A stretch of 64,000 nt of DNA from positions 620,001-684,000 of the forward strand of contig BGKB01000013.1 of assembly GCA_003116975.1 (NCBI GenBank). The letters run 5' to 3'. The translations under genes were made by a program, and so were the position numbers. This stretch comes from Aurantiochytrium sp. KH105 (taxonomy: Eukaryota; Sar; Bigyra; Thraustochytrida; Thraustochytriidae). The notes beneath the pieces were generated by a model that saw nothing but the letters and a program-made list of their open reading frames with translations, searched no databases and had not been told where the DNA came from. Of the stretch, positions 41,935 to 51,131 are shown piece by piece (positions within the stretch are counted from its first letter, which is position 1; every line of letters begins with the position of its first letter).

Positions 41935-42144
41935 AAGGGCGGCCGTGCAATGAGCGAACGGGCCGCCAAGAAGGCGAAATTGCAGCATCACCCAGCGGTT
42001 GTCAACAATGCCGAGGTGAGCAAGGTCAGTTCGGCCGATTTCCGCAAGCTCGTGGACCAGTACAAGGCAGGTATGAAGAGCAGTGGAGCCAAGGCCGCCA
42101 AGGACACTTCTGGCAAGAAACAACGCTGGTTCGACGTAGCGTAA
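38938..42144 (+). CDS. RBM28: RBM28/Nop4-like multi-RRM ribosome-biogenesis protein
   Basis: The protein is 1068 residues from MDEESDTVFV (ATG with A at -3). RRM1 is at about 7-85 (RNP2 VFVRGL, RNP1 SRGFGFVQF). A degenerate RRM2 is at about 224-290, RRM3 at about 337-415 (RLIVRNLNF, GYAFVQF) and RRM4 at about 530-605 (TLFLRNVLF, SRGTAFVNF), after a long Asp/Glu tract (about 435-520). A final RRM (about 702-895) is split: TRLSVRNLF is separated from TGFAFVEF by a ~110-residue insertion. The C-terminus is Lys/Gln-rich, including a polyQ run encoded by CAG at about 41904-41935, and ends QRWFDVA. The family (yeast Nop4) acts in nucleolar 60S subunit maturation. RRM order and the inserted last RRM fit RBM28. 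Confidence 0.9.
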
Positions 42145-42209
42145 ATTCACAACGTTGGTCGACGTAGCATATAGATTCACGACGCTGGTTTGACGAAGTG
42201 TAAATTCAC
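42121..42209. repeat. 30-bp repeat spanning the RBM28 stop codon
   Basis: Three tandem copies are at 42121-42150, 42151-42180 and 42181-42209. Copy 1 contains the last RBM28 codons (QRWFDVA) and the TAA. Copies 2 and 3 are diverged versions in the 3' UTR. Confidence 0.88.
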
Positions 42210-42381
42210 GTTGTTTGTTGAGGATCCTTAAAAAGAAAAGCAAAGAAAGAAACATTCTAATGAAAGAGATGCATTGTCTCTGACCAAACACGCCCTTACC
42301 CCCCTTCTTGGCCCTTTTTCGTGTGCGCTTCTCTCTGTAAGGATCAAAACAGCGAAAAGAAAAATGTAGACCAATACATAT

Positions 42382-43012
42382 TCATGCCGTCCGCTTGATG
42401 ATGTGAAAACCGCTGTCAGATTGGATGATGCCACTGATTTCATTGACTGCCAAGTGAAAGGCTGCGTCTTCGAAGGGCTTTTGCATCATGCCGCGGCCAA
42501 ATTTGCCAAGATCGCCACCTCGCTTGAAACTGCTGTCATCGCTCTCTGCCTGTGCGATGTCTTCGAATTTGGAGGGGTCCTCCGCGAGCTTGGCTTGGAT
42601 GCTTTCAAGACCAGCAATGGCCTCTTCCGGGGTGCGTGAAATTCTTTCGTTCGTCCTTCGGCTTACGGGGTTTCGCGAGCCGGTATGCTTGTACAAAATG
42701 TGAGACGCTCTCACTTGGGTGGGCAGCGCGGCATCCTCAGCCGTTGGCTTTTCCCATCGAGAAGTGCGAGAGAACTCGTTGAAGAAGTAAATGCTTCCGG
42801 GATGCGATCTGTGAAACGCGGCATCAAAAAGCACGTCATCACCATTTATTGGACGAAGCGTGCACGGCGTGTTAGTTGAGATGCTGCGCTGCGCTGTGCT
42901 GCGCTGTGCTGCGCTGCGATGTTGAAAAGTCTATGGCTTGAGGGAAGTGGCTAACTTACGAGCTTTCCCGAGCGACCCAGCCCGGCGGCAGCGAGAGCTG
43001 CTCGGTCGTCAT
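42382..43012 (-). CDS. PIN1: Pin1-type peptidyl-prolyl isomerase (WW + parvulin), two exons
   Basis: Predicted exons are 43012-42960 and 42808-42382 (minus strand). The 151-bp intron is GT-AG and phase 2, and splits the WW domain. The product is 159 residues (human Pin1 163). The WW domain is at residues 8-39 (LPPGW, then YFFNEFSRTSRWEKP; Trp12 and Trp36). The parvulin domain runs from about 50 to the end: SHILYKH, RGGDLGKFGRGMMQKPFEDAAF, GFHIIKRT. The phosphate-binding Lys58 and Arg63 are conserved, but the second Arg of the Pin1 pair is Asn64. The active-site Cys113 of human Pin1 is Asp109 here, as in non-Pin1 parvulins. Pin1 isomerises phospho-Ser/Thr-Pro bonds. The single-frame version lacking exon 1 would miss half of the WW domain. 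Confidence 0.92.
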
Positions 43013-43500
43013 GGTCAACCAACTTTATGAACGCGGGGCACGCAGTGGTCGATTATCTACTGCGTAACGGCGGAGGCACAGTCGCGCAACGGCGCTAGGA
43101 CGATAGCGCGGCCGAACGCGGCGTGGATGACGCGGCTCCTAAGGCGAGCGATCCGATCGACCTTGCTGGCTGACGTGCTGCCGCCGTGCAGTACTACTTT
43201 GGACGAGCGTAGGCTATGTGTCTTGCCGTGCTGCGCGCAGCCTCACCAAAGACCCTTTTTTTTTTTTTTTTTTTTTTGCGACGCGCTTTTTTGCCTCCTT
43301 GTCAGTCAGTCACCAAGTGCACGAAGACAGCTCAGCTAGCCTTGCGCCATCCGCCACCGAGTCTTTTTACGTGGGCAATCGTGGGCAACCTTAACTTTTT
43401 TACTAAATATATACGTACATCGAGCAGTAGGCCTATGACCCATCTCTGACGGGCGACGATCGCATTTCCGTACCTGTGCCTTGGTGGCTTAACGTGGCGT
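43013..43500. other. Intergenic region
   Basis: Promoter/5' UTR of Pin1 (-) and 3' flank of the EF-hand gene (-). A poly-T run of more than 20 bases lies at about 43254-43277. No gene is seen. Confidence 0.5.
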
Positions 43501-44583
43501 TTAGCGCGACTCACGCGGGGCACTGTCAGGAAACTCGTCAGCATTTTCGTCACCAAAATCGAAATGGGCACGCTTGCTTTCCTGCCTTTTGTTGCGAGGA
43601 GACTGCGCAAATTCCTCGGCGATGCGACGCTCAAGGGCTTCGCGAGCGGCCTGGCGAGAACGCTCGAGCCGAATATTTGAGGACTCAATGAAAAGCGGCG
43701 GCGGCTCGTTGCCTGATTTGCGGCCTCGGAGCTGGGAAAGCTCGACAGACTTTTCCTCTTGCAGCGAGCGATCGAAGTCGGGCGTTTGCGCCGCGCGGCG
43801 TGAGCGCTGGTTTGTTTTCTCCGATTTCTTCGGTTTTCGGCGCTGCTTCAAGGGCGGAACCTGGGTACCCCGAAGTTTGCCCTTTTCTTGGAGCGCCTCG
43901 ATGGCCCGCGAATGATCGATATCGAGCAGCGTTTTATCGTGGGTGTCAAGCCGGTATTTAAGCCTTCTGATACGCCGAATGTGACCCATACGAGCATCAG
44001 CGGACATCTGAAAAGCTTCGTCGCGCTGGCGGATGGATGCTGCAAAGAGGTGCGCATGGGTCTTGTCTGCAGCTTTGACAAGAAGCCTCCAACCAAGCCG
44101 CACCAAACTAAAGGTGGGCGGATCGATGTAGTCGTCTGGGATGTCGATACCCGCGGCTTCGAGGTCCTTGCGTCTGTGTGCATGAACAATGGATCCTTTA
44201 GTCATGATGTGAACCCAGCGGTCAAATTCTGCGTCCAGCACATCCTCAAAGGCATCAATTTGCATCTGAATGTACTTTCTTCGTTTCACGTTGCCATCTT
44301 TGTCAGGTTTGAGCAAAACAAATGCTCCGCGAGCTGCCTCGATTTCATCTGGGGTGAGCTTTTCAACCTGGGTGAGAAATTCTGCAAAGGAAATCGATCC
44401 ATTTCCGCCCACGTCCAGACGGTCAAAGACGCTGGCAACCTTTTTATATCTGTAGTGTCTCAAGAGCTGATCCTCTTCCTCCTCTTCCTCCTCTTCCTCG
44501 TTGTCGGCGTCATCGTCTTTGTTGTTGGCTTTACTGTCCTCTCCAGCATCGCCTTTACCGCTTGAACCTTTTCCTCGCGGCAT
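43501..44583 (-). CDS. EF-hand protein of unknown function
   Basis: The protein is 360 residues. An acidic start with a Glu run (about 29-37) is followed by FDRLDVGGNGSISFAEFLTQV, a recognisable EF-hand with a non-canonical loop (Asp, Gly, Asn, Ser at calcium positions and the terminal Glu). A weaker candidate (LKPDKDGNVKRRKYI) follows about 37 residues later. The middle is Arg/His-rich and helical (MGHIRRIRRLKYRLDTHDK), and the C-terminus is basic and charged (about 225-345). No enzyme domain is seen. It could be a calcium-responsive or purely structural EF-hand protein. Start MPRGKGSSGK is the first Met in frame. Confidence 0.78.
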   Translation of the reverse strand: MPRGKGSSGKGDAGEDSKANNKDDDADNEEEEEEEEEDQLLRHYRYKKVASVFDRLDVGGNGSISFAEFLTQVEKLTPDEIEAARGAFVLLKPDKDGNVKRRKYIQMQIDAFEDVLDAEFDRWVHIMTKGSIVHAHRRKDLEAAGIDIPDDYIDPPTFSLVRLGWRLLVKAADKTHAHLFAASIRQRDEAFQMSADARMGHIRRIRRLKYRLDTHDKTLLDIDHSRAIEALQEKGKLRGTQVPPLKQRRKPKKSEKTNQRSRRAAQTPDFDRSLQEEKSVELSQLRGRKSGNEPPPLFIESSNIRLERSRQAAREALERRIAEEFAQSPRNKRQESKRAHFDFGDENADEFPDSAPRESR

Positions 44584-45535
44584 TTCGGCACAAGCGCCCT
44601 CTTCGTTAACTTGAGCGAAACAACGACTGTGCAGCTACGCATGCATGCACGACCTTTGCTCGTTCCTCTGGGCGTGCATCGCAGAGGTCCGGCCAGAGGC
44701 CTCTCGCACGAATCTGACTTGATTGAACGCAGACGCGCGGCGCGCGGCTCGTGCCCGCCGCAGGTCTTGCGAGAACCTCACCTTGAACAAAACCAGTGGA
44801 ACTTTGAAAGTAGCCGTTGGAACAAACAAGAATATCCTCTTTTAATCAGTCCGTATTCCATGATATTCCACTGCCTCGGGTCTGTCCGCTCACCGCTCTG
44901 GAGAGGCAGAGGGCCTCTTTGAGCTCGCGCGGACTGCGCGGGCGACCGACTGCGACCGACTGCGCGCGCAGCTGCAGCAGCTGCAGCGCCTGCGGCCAGT
45001 GTCTCCCACTCGTGTGCATGTCTGTTTTGGACAAGCCGCGAGAATCGCGGAGAATGCTGCGCTGCTGGAATCGGAAGCGGCTTTTTCAGCAGGGTTGCTC
45101 TGCGACGGCCCCTCGCACAATCTTCTTCTTGTGAAGAGCAATCAAACAAGAGGCAAGATACTACTACAACAAGAAGAGCTTCAGAAGATGGAGAGCGAGA
45201 GAGAGAGAGAGAGAGAGAGAGAGTGAGAGAGAGAGAGAGCGAGAGAGGAGAAAGATTGAGGCTGGCAGCTGGAGCTGCCGAGAGCAAAACCAGAATCGCA
45301 AGGCAAGAAGGCACTGCACCGCCAGAACTAGCCTTGTAGGAGCAGGTTGGAGCACCTCCGCCAGCGCCGCCTCGGCCGCCGCCCAGCGCCGCCGCCGCTG
45401 CTGCAGTTGCAGCTGCTGCTGATACTGGTACCGCCCGCACCTTGTCGTGTCCCTTCTCTGCACTCCTGTATCACGGGCCTCGGGGACGGCACGTAAGACG
45501 AGGTCACAGGTCTCGTGGGATCAAGTCTTGCAAGC
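44584..45535. promoter_or_regulatory. Divergent intergenic region, EF-hand / iron-alcohol dehydrogenase
   Basis: About 950 bp between two divergent genes, presumably holding both promoters. It contains a (GA)n tract at about 45191-45246 and CTGCAG/GCC-rich sequence near 45365-45425. No gene is supported. Confidence 0.4.
45191..45246. repeat. (GA)n microsatellite
   Basis: A purine GA run with a few interruptions. Confidence 0.9.
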
Positions 45536-46708
45536 ATGAAGGCAGCCTCGTCGTTCCTCTTTCAGAGCACCAAGAGCATCTGGTGCGAGCTCGGGTCCGC
45601 AGGCCATGTCGGGCGCATCCTAAGCGAAGAACTTATGATCAAGAGCAAGCAAAGTGGTTCTGTGGTTGTGGTCTCGGATAAGGGAATCACGAGCCGCGGT
45701 CTTGAGCTCAAGAGCTTTGAAAATCTGTCAGAGCATGGTTACGATGTGGTCATGTTCGATGACGTCGTCGCTGACCCGCCTGAGAGCGTAGTTCTCGATG
45801 CTGTGGAACTGGCCAAGAGCGTGGACGCCTCGTGCGTCGTGGGCTTTGGCGGCGGCTCCTCGCTCGATGTGGCCAAGCTGGTGGCCTTTTTGGCCCACCC
45901 CGGAAGCAAGCAGACGATCAAGGACATTTATGGTGTCGGCAACTGTTTTGGGCCTCGTCTGCCATTGGTGCAGATTCCCACCACGGCAGGTACTGGCTCG
46001 GAGGTGACGCCGATTTCCATCATCACGACGGGAGAAAACGAAAAGCAAGGCGTTGTCTCGCCGCTTCTCTTGCCCGACGTGGCCGTTCTAGACGGTGAAT
46101 TGACCACATCGCTCCCGGCTCCTGTAACGGCTGCGACAGGCGTAGACGCCATGGTGCACGCCATTGAAGCGTACACGAGCAAATTCAAAAAGAACCCGCT
46201 TTCGGACTTGCTTGCTCGCGAGGCGCTCAATCTTCTCGGCGCCAACATTCGCACCGTTTGCAAGGATCCAAAGAATGTCGACGCGCGCTCCAACATGCTG
46301 CTGGGATCGACGTATGCGGGAATGTCCTTTGCCAACTCTCCGGTAGCGGCCGTGCACGCTCTTGCGTATCCGATTGGTTCTCACTTTCACGTTCCGCACG
46401 GACTTTCGAATGCACTGATGTTGCCTCATGTACTGCGTTTCAATATGGACGCGGCCCGCGACCAGTACGCAGAGCTGGCCCCGATTATCTTTCCTGGTTC
46501 TCCGGCCCGCGCAGAGGCACTTGTCGAAGGCATTGAGCAACTGATTGACGATCTCGAAATGGAGAGCCGTCTTGAGCAAGTGGGTATCGCCGAGTCTGAT
46601 CTCGAGATGCTCGCGCAGTTGGCCATGAAGCAAACACGCCTCTTGCCCAACAACCCGCGCGAGGTGACCGAGTCTGATGCCTTTGCGCTCTATCGACAGG
46701 CGCTTTAG
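45536..46708 (+). CDS. Iron-dependent (group III) alcohol dehydrogenase
   Basis: The protein is 390 residues. The ATG at 45536 (MKAASSFLFQSTKS) is chosen; the frame opens slightly earlier without an ATG. Conserved features are the nucleotide-binding GGGSSLD (105-111), PTTAGTGSEVTPI (148-160) and the metal ligands Asp204, His208, His274 and His288 (GVDAMVHAIEAYTS, AVHALAYPIGSHFHVPHG). All four ligands are present, so the enzyme should be active with Fe2+ or Zn2+ and NAD(P). Members reduce or oxidise alcohols, lactaldehyde, 1,3-propanediol or hydroxyacids. The substrate cannot be assigned by eye. No clear targeting signal is seen. Confidence 0.92.
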   Translation: MKAASSFLFQSTKSIWCELGSAGHVGRILSEELMIKSKQSGSVVVVSDKGITSRGLELKSFENLSEHGYDVVMFDDVVADPPESVVLDAVELAKSVDASCVVGFGGGSSLDVAKLVAFLAHPGSKQTIKDIYGVGNCFGPRLPLVQIPTTAGTGSEVTPISIITTGENEKQGVVSPLLLPDVAVLDGELTTSLPAPVTAATGVDAMVHAIEAYTSKFKKNPLSDLLAREALNLLGANIRTVCKDPKNVDARSNMLLGSTYAGMSFANSPVAAVHALAYPIGSHFHVPHGLSNALMLPHVLRFNMDAARDQYAELAPIIFPGSPARAEALVEGIEQLIDDLEMESRLEQVGIAESDLEMLAQLAMKQTRLLPNNPREVTESDAFALYRQAL

Positions 46709-46895
46709 CAAGCTTGCGTGTGCGTGTTTAGGATGCGGGCGGTGTTGAAAGGTGGGAAAGACCCGTAGTCCTGCTCAGACACATTTCTTGCTCAATTCTT
46801 TGCAATACAATACATACAATTTTTAATTTACAGGGTACTATCACACTTTTTTGGGGGATCAGCTGCGCGATTGAGCGCCGCTTTTTTCGTGTACA

Positions 46896-49800
46896 TCAAA
46901 AGTCAAAGTCGGAGTCGTCATCGTCGCTAAAGGCTCGAATACCGATGCGAGAAGGGTTACGCGGCGATGAGGACGACGCCTCGTTGGCAGCATTGTGTTG
47001 CTTTGGCCCGTGCACGGGTGGTGTCGATGCACTTTGCGTGGGATCGTCGTCGTGGCTGCGGGTCCCGGCAGGGTCTGAATCACCCTTGCCGCTACCTCTC
47101 GAGTCCGTTCCGTCGCCAAGCTCGGCCACTGTATCATGATAGGCATGCTCGTCGTCGTCGTCGTCGTCGTCGTCATCATCATCATCATCGACGAGGGAAA
47201 AGCGCGGCGGTGTCCTGCCAGTTTTGCCCTTGCGGGATTGTTCTTTATGCCTGGAAGTAGATTCCTCAGCTGGTGACGTGGTTTGGTTTGCGGGGACTGG
47301 CTTTGCAATTTTGTGATGCTTCGATTCGGTCTCGGTTCCACTCTCGTATTCGCTCTCATTATCATCGTCGATGAGTGTAAAGCGTGGAGGGTTCCTGGAG
47401 TATTTCTTCGGAAGAGACTTTGCGTCGACCTTGCTCTTAGATATGGGTGAATTCCTCACGGCTTTTGTTGCCTGACCACGCTCGCGATCTTGATTTTCGT
47501 CGTTGTGTCCACTTGCTCTCTCTTTCCTGACCACCGGCTGTTTCTTCCCACCATTAGTATCGTCCTCATCTTCATTTTCGTCATCTTCGTCCTCATCATC
47601 GACGAGAGTGAAGCTAGGAAAGTTGGATCGTTTGCCCACAGACCGTGCAGGTGACTTGATTTTGACATGGTGCTCGGCGGCGCGTCCCGTGCCCGAGTCG
47701 CGATTATCCTCTTCGACATCACTGTCGAGAGCGAAGCTGGGCGGTCTTTGCGAAACGTGCGATTTCGATCGAGAACGAAAAGGACTCTTACTACCACCAC
47801 TCTTTTGCTGAACGAGATCATCATCATCGCCATCTTCATCCTCAAACTTGTCATCTTCGATGAGACGGTCGTCATGGTCGTTGTCCAGGCTTTGTGCATC
47901 GAGGGCGTCGTCCAGCCACTCGTTGGCGGCAGCATCCTCATCGGTACTGCTCTCATCATCGCTGGCGTCGCGTTTGGATCCTGGTTTCCTCAAGGATTTC
48001 GCGCGTTTGGTATTCCTCTTTTTCTGGGCCGTGGATGTTGCCGAGGAGCGTGAGCGTTTCCTCTTTGTTTTTGGCGGCGTGGATTTGGTCGCGCTTGCTG
48101 GGTTGCAAGATTCGTTTGTGCTAGGAATATGATACCTGACTTTGAAGGTGCTGTTCAGAAGTGACGAGGCGTAGACCCCCGGCTCAAGGTACGCATTTGT
48201 CTTGTAGCTAGAAGAGCGCCATTTGATTTGCAGGACTGAACAAAGAAGAAGCTGCATACAGAGTTGTTCACCTTCCTGCACTGACCATGACTTGCCAGCC
48301 TTGGTTTTCGGCTTGCAGTCTTTGCGCCAGGCTTGCAAAAGCTTCGTCATGGTGACATTTGCCTGCTTGGCGGGCCCGCGCAAGAGGCTTCGCAGCGTGG
48401 CGAGGAGTGAGGCGGCGTGAGCAGATGCGTCGAAAAGCTCGTACGAAGGGCTGTTACCGTGAGCAGAGGCTGCGCAAACATCGCATTTGCCTTGACAGAG
48501 TTTTTCCTTGTCAAAAGGCTCGCCAAATACACTGGCCATGAATTGGCGACGGCAATTCACGACGTTTTCACAGTAGCGCACGATCTCGAGGAGCTTTTGG
48601 TCGCCGTTCGCGGTGTCTGACACGAGAGCGCTGACGCGAAGTACATCGGGGCGGCGGTAGTAAAGCACGCAGTGGGCTTTGTTTCCGTCGCGGCCTGCAC
48701 GGCCGGACTCTTGGCAGTAGGCTTCCATATTTTTCGGAATGGAAAGGTGCACGACGAAGCGGACGTCGGGTTTGTCAATGCCCATACCAAAGGCAGAGGT
48801 GGCGCAAATGAGCTGGACCTGACTTGTTCCGCGTGGGGCCTTGGGGGCCGATGCGGCGGCAGCACTGTAGGTGCTCCACTTTTGGTGAATGAGTTCTTTG
48901 GTGGATGCGTCGAGGTCTGCGTGGTACGGAGCTGCGCCGATGCCCTCGCGAACGAGGGCCTTGGCAGTTTCTTCAGTGTCCTTGCGAGAGAAGCAATAGA
49001 CGATTCCGCACTGGCGTGGAAAGCGGGCCTTGATCATGTCGGCGAGTTCGCGGAACTGGTCATTTGCGGCAGAGGACTTGGCGACGACTTCGTAGACTAG
49101 GTTTGGGCGATTGAAGGTGGAGCGGAAGCGGACCCAACTGTGTCGCGCGGATGCGGCGCTGCCGAGAAGGGTCTCGCAGACTGATTTTTCGACGCGAGCC
49201 GTGGCGGTGGCCGTGACGGCGAGAATGGGCGTTTGAGGAAAGCGTTGTTTGAGAATATGAAGCTTGCGGTAGTCGGGGCGAAAGTCGTGGCCCATGGTGG
49301 AGCAGCAGTGGGCCTCGTCGACGACGAAGCGACCGAGAGCGTCGCGTTCGTAGAGATTTTCAAGAGCGCTCATGAGCTGTTTGCTTTTTGTGATTTTTTC
49401 GGGAGTGACGTAGAGGAGGCGAAGTTGAAGGGCACGGATGGCGTGGAGGGTGTCTCGTGCGTCTTCGCGGGAGGTTTCGCCGCAGAGCATGGTGGCGGCA
49501 ATATTTTTCTTGAGGAGAGACATGACCTGGTCGCGGCTGAGACTGAGAAGCGGGGAGATGACGACGGTGAGTTTGCGCGGTTCAAAGACGGCAGGGAGCT
49601 GGTAGATGAGGCTCTTGCCCGCGCCGGTTGGCATGACGACGAAGGTGTCGACGCCAGAGAGAGTGGCGTTGATGGCGCATAGTTGTAGCGAGCGAAAATT
49701 GTGGAAGCCGAATGTTTCGCGAAGGACGCGGCGAATGCCGGGTGAGTGGTTAAAGTCTTCGGATTCCCAGCGTTTGGAGCGTGCGGCGCCGTGGGCCTGG

Positions 49801-50189
49801 CGCTGCATGTCACGGAGTTCCTCTTCGCAAGCGGAGCGTTTGGCCTCGAGGTTGCGTAGTCTGGTATCGAGGAGTTCGCGTTCGCGTTGTAGCGAGGTGA
49901 TTTCGTGCGTGAGTTTGTTGAGTTCATCCTGTTTGAGGTTGCGTTGTTTGGCGAGGGCTTGGATGGCGCTGTTTGTTTGTGCTGATGCTGATGCTCTTGC
50001 TGATGACGAGGACGAGGACGAGGACGAGAACGAGGTCGACGCCGTTTTGTCGCGGGAGAGTGTGAGGGCTCCGTTCCTTGCGGGCCGTGCAGCCGACCGA
50101 TGTTGCCGGTGCTGGTGGTTTTGTCGGTCCTCAACGTCTTCCTCGCGCTCGCCGTCGGAGCAGAGATCGATGGCCCCGGGAGGGCTCAT
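46896..50189 (-). CDS. RecQ family DNA helicase (RECQ1-like)
   Basis: The protein is 1097 residues. An N-terminal Ser/Asp-rich tail is followed by a coiled coil (about 75-135), as in RECQ1. The helicase core is at about 150-500: Walker A PTGAGKS 187-193, DEAH 291-294, SAT-like TATAT, and motif VI QESGRAGRDG. The RecQ-Ct zinc site (CRRQF...CQGKCDVC) and an RQC winged helix (about 640-720, SYKTNAYLEPGVYASSLL) follow. The aromatic-rich loop reads CCSTMGHDFRPDY, with Met where RecQ proteins normally have Trp. The C-terminal ~350 residues are disordered and acidic, with four copies of a PxF-S/T/A-L-x-D-D motif and an ending of DDDDSDFDF. RecQ1 unwinds forks and Holliday junctions. No HRDC domain is seen. 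Confidence 0.92.
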   Translation of the reverse strand: MSPPGAIDLCSDGEREEDVEDRQNHQHRQHRSAARPARNGALTLSRDKTASTSFSSSSSSSSSARASASAQTNSAIQALAKQRNLKQDELNKLTHEITSLQRERELLDTRLRNLEAKRSACEEELRDMQRQAHGAARSKRWESEDFNHSPGIRRVLRETFGFHNFRSLQLCAINATLSGVDTFVVMPTGAGKSLIYQLPAVFEPRKLTVVISPLLSLSRDQVMSLLKKNIAATMLCGETSREDARDTLHAIRALQLRLLYVTPEKITKSKQLMSALENLYERDALGRFVVDEAHCCSTMGHDFRPDYRKLHILKQRFPQTPILAVTATATARVEKSVCETLLGSAASARHSWVRFRSTFNRPNLVYEVVAKSSAANDQFRELADMIKARFPRQCGIVYCFSRKDTEETAKALVREGIGAAPYHADLDASTKELIHQKWSTYSAAAASAPKAPRGTSQVQLICATSAFGMGIDKPDVRFVVHLSIPKNMEAYCQESGRAGRDGNKAHCVLYYRRPDVLRVSALVSDTANGDQKLLEIVRYCENVVNCRRQFMASVFGEPFDKEKLCQGKCDVCAASAHGNSPSYELFDASAHAASLLATLRSLLRGPAKQANVTMTKLLQAWRKDCKPKTKAGKSWSVQEGEQLCMQLLLCSVLQIKWRSSSYKTNAYLEPGVYASSLLNSTFKVRYHIPSTNESCNPASATKSTPPKTKRKRSRSSATSTAQKKRNTKRAKSLRKPGSKRDASDDESSTDEDAAANEWLDDALDAQSLDNDHDDRLIEDDKFEDEDGDDDDLVQQKSGGSKSPFRSRSKSHVSQRPPSFALDSDVEEDNRDSGTGRAAEHHVKIKSPARSVGKRSNFPSFTLVDDEDEDDENEDEDDTNGGKKQPVVRKERASGHNDENQDRERGQATKAVRNSPISKSKVDAKSLPKKYSRNPPRFTLIDDDNESEYESGTETESKHHKIAKPVPANQTTSPAEESTSRHKEQSRKGKTGRTPPRFSLVDDDDDDDDDDDDDEHAYHDTVAELGDGTDSRGSGKGDSDPAGTRSHDDDPTQSASTPPVHGPKQHNAANEASSSSPRNPSRIGIRAFSDDDDSDFDF

Positions 50190-50662
50190 TATTGTAACGC
50201 CGCGCGCCGCTCCGACTCTGGCTTCGGCTCCGGCGCCAACTCCGATTCCGGCCCTCGGCCCTGGCTCCGGCCCCGGCCCGGACTGGCCTAGGTTGGTCGC
50301 TCGGTCGCTCGCTCGGTCGCTCGCTCAGGCTGATTGATGTCTAGCGATGTGGTGCTTGGCTTGGAATCGTGGTTAGATGCCTGTGCGATATCGTAGCACG
50401 GAACGAGTACGGTATTGGACGAAGGACGCCCAGCGCAAAATCGCAAACTATAGCCGTCCCGGGTTTGCTTGCTGCTGACGTGCGCCGGGACGCGAGAGAC
50501 GCGAGGGAAGGGCAGGCAGCGTTGCGTCTGCCTTTGCCGGTCCTGGGTGTCGTAACCCAGGTGCAGCTGCTGCTGCTGCAGCGTGCAGCGCAGGCCGGAG
50601 GATCAGCTCAGCTCAGCTCAGCTCAGCTCAGCCTAGCCTAGCCCAAAGGGAGAGCGTCCGTC
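50190..50662. promoter_or_regulatory. Divergent intergenic region, RecQ / small membrane protein
   Basis: About 470 bp. It contains GGCTCC-type repeats (50215-50285), CGCTCGGT repeats (50297-50325) and a GCTCA repeat (about 50606-50632) just before the plus-strand gene. Probably both promoters are here. Confidence 0.4.
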
Positions 50663-51043
50663 ATGAGCGTCCCCAGTGCACCACGCGCGATGGCGCAGAC
50701 GTGTGGGCTCGTGCTGCTCGTGCTCGTGCCCGTGAGCGCTGTGTTCGCGCTGCTGTCGAGGGTTCGCTTCTTTACGAACTCGTCGGGCAACCTGGACGCG
50801 GAGTGGGAGGACGTTGGCCTTGGCGCAAAAAGATACGAGTTGTACCCAAGTCAGACGCCGACGAGGATTGCTCGGGCGCGGACGTTGACGCCCAAGCAGC
50901 TCTTTGTGCGAGGCATTCGAGACCCAATGCTCGACCTGGAGCCCTGGGAAGCTCTGGTCCTCGCGGCGCTCTTCGGGGCTTGCTTTCTCTTGTACTTGCG
51001 ATGTTGCTGCACGGCGCCGCGTCCCAAGCTCAAGGCGACATGA
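50663..51043 (+). CDS. Small two-TM protein, unknown
   Basis: The protein is 126 residues (or 117 from the second Met). A hydrophobic N-terminus (GLVLLVLVPVSAVFALL) may be a signal anchor. It is followed by a ~60-residue polar domain with non-repetitive sequence (AEWEDVGLGAKRYELYPSQTP) and a second hydrophobic helix (PWEALVLAALFGACFLLYL) ending in CCC, a possible palmitoylation site. The composition is protein-like, unlike nearby repeat-derived frames. No family is recognised. Confidence 0.55.
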   Translation: MSVPSAPRAMAQTCGLVLLVLVPVSAVFALLSRVRFFTNSSGNLDAEWEDVGLGAKRYELYPSQTPTRIARARTLTPKQLFVRGIRDPMLDLEPWEALVLAALFGACFLLYLRCCCTAPRPKLKAT

Positions 51044-51052
51044 TCATTAAAC

Positions 51053-51131
51053 CAATGAATGAATGAATGAATGAATGAATGAATGAATGAATGAATGAAT
51101 GAAACAGAAACAGAAACAGAAACAGAACAGA
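51053..51131. repeat. (TGAA)n and (ACAGAA)n tracts
   Basis: About twelve TGAA units are followed by about four hexamers, directly downstream of the small membrane protein stop codon. Confidence 0.9.
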
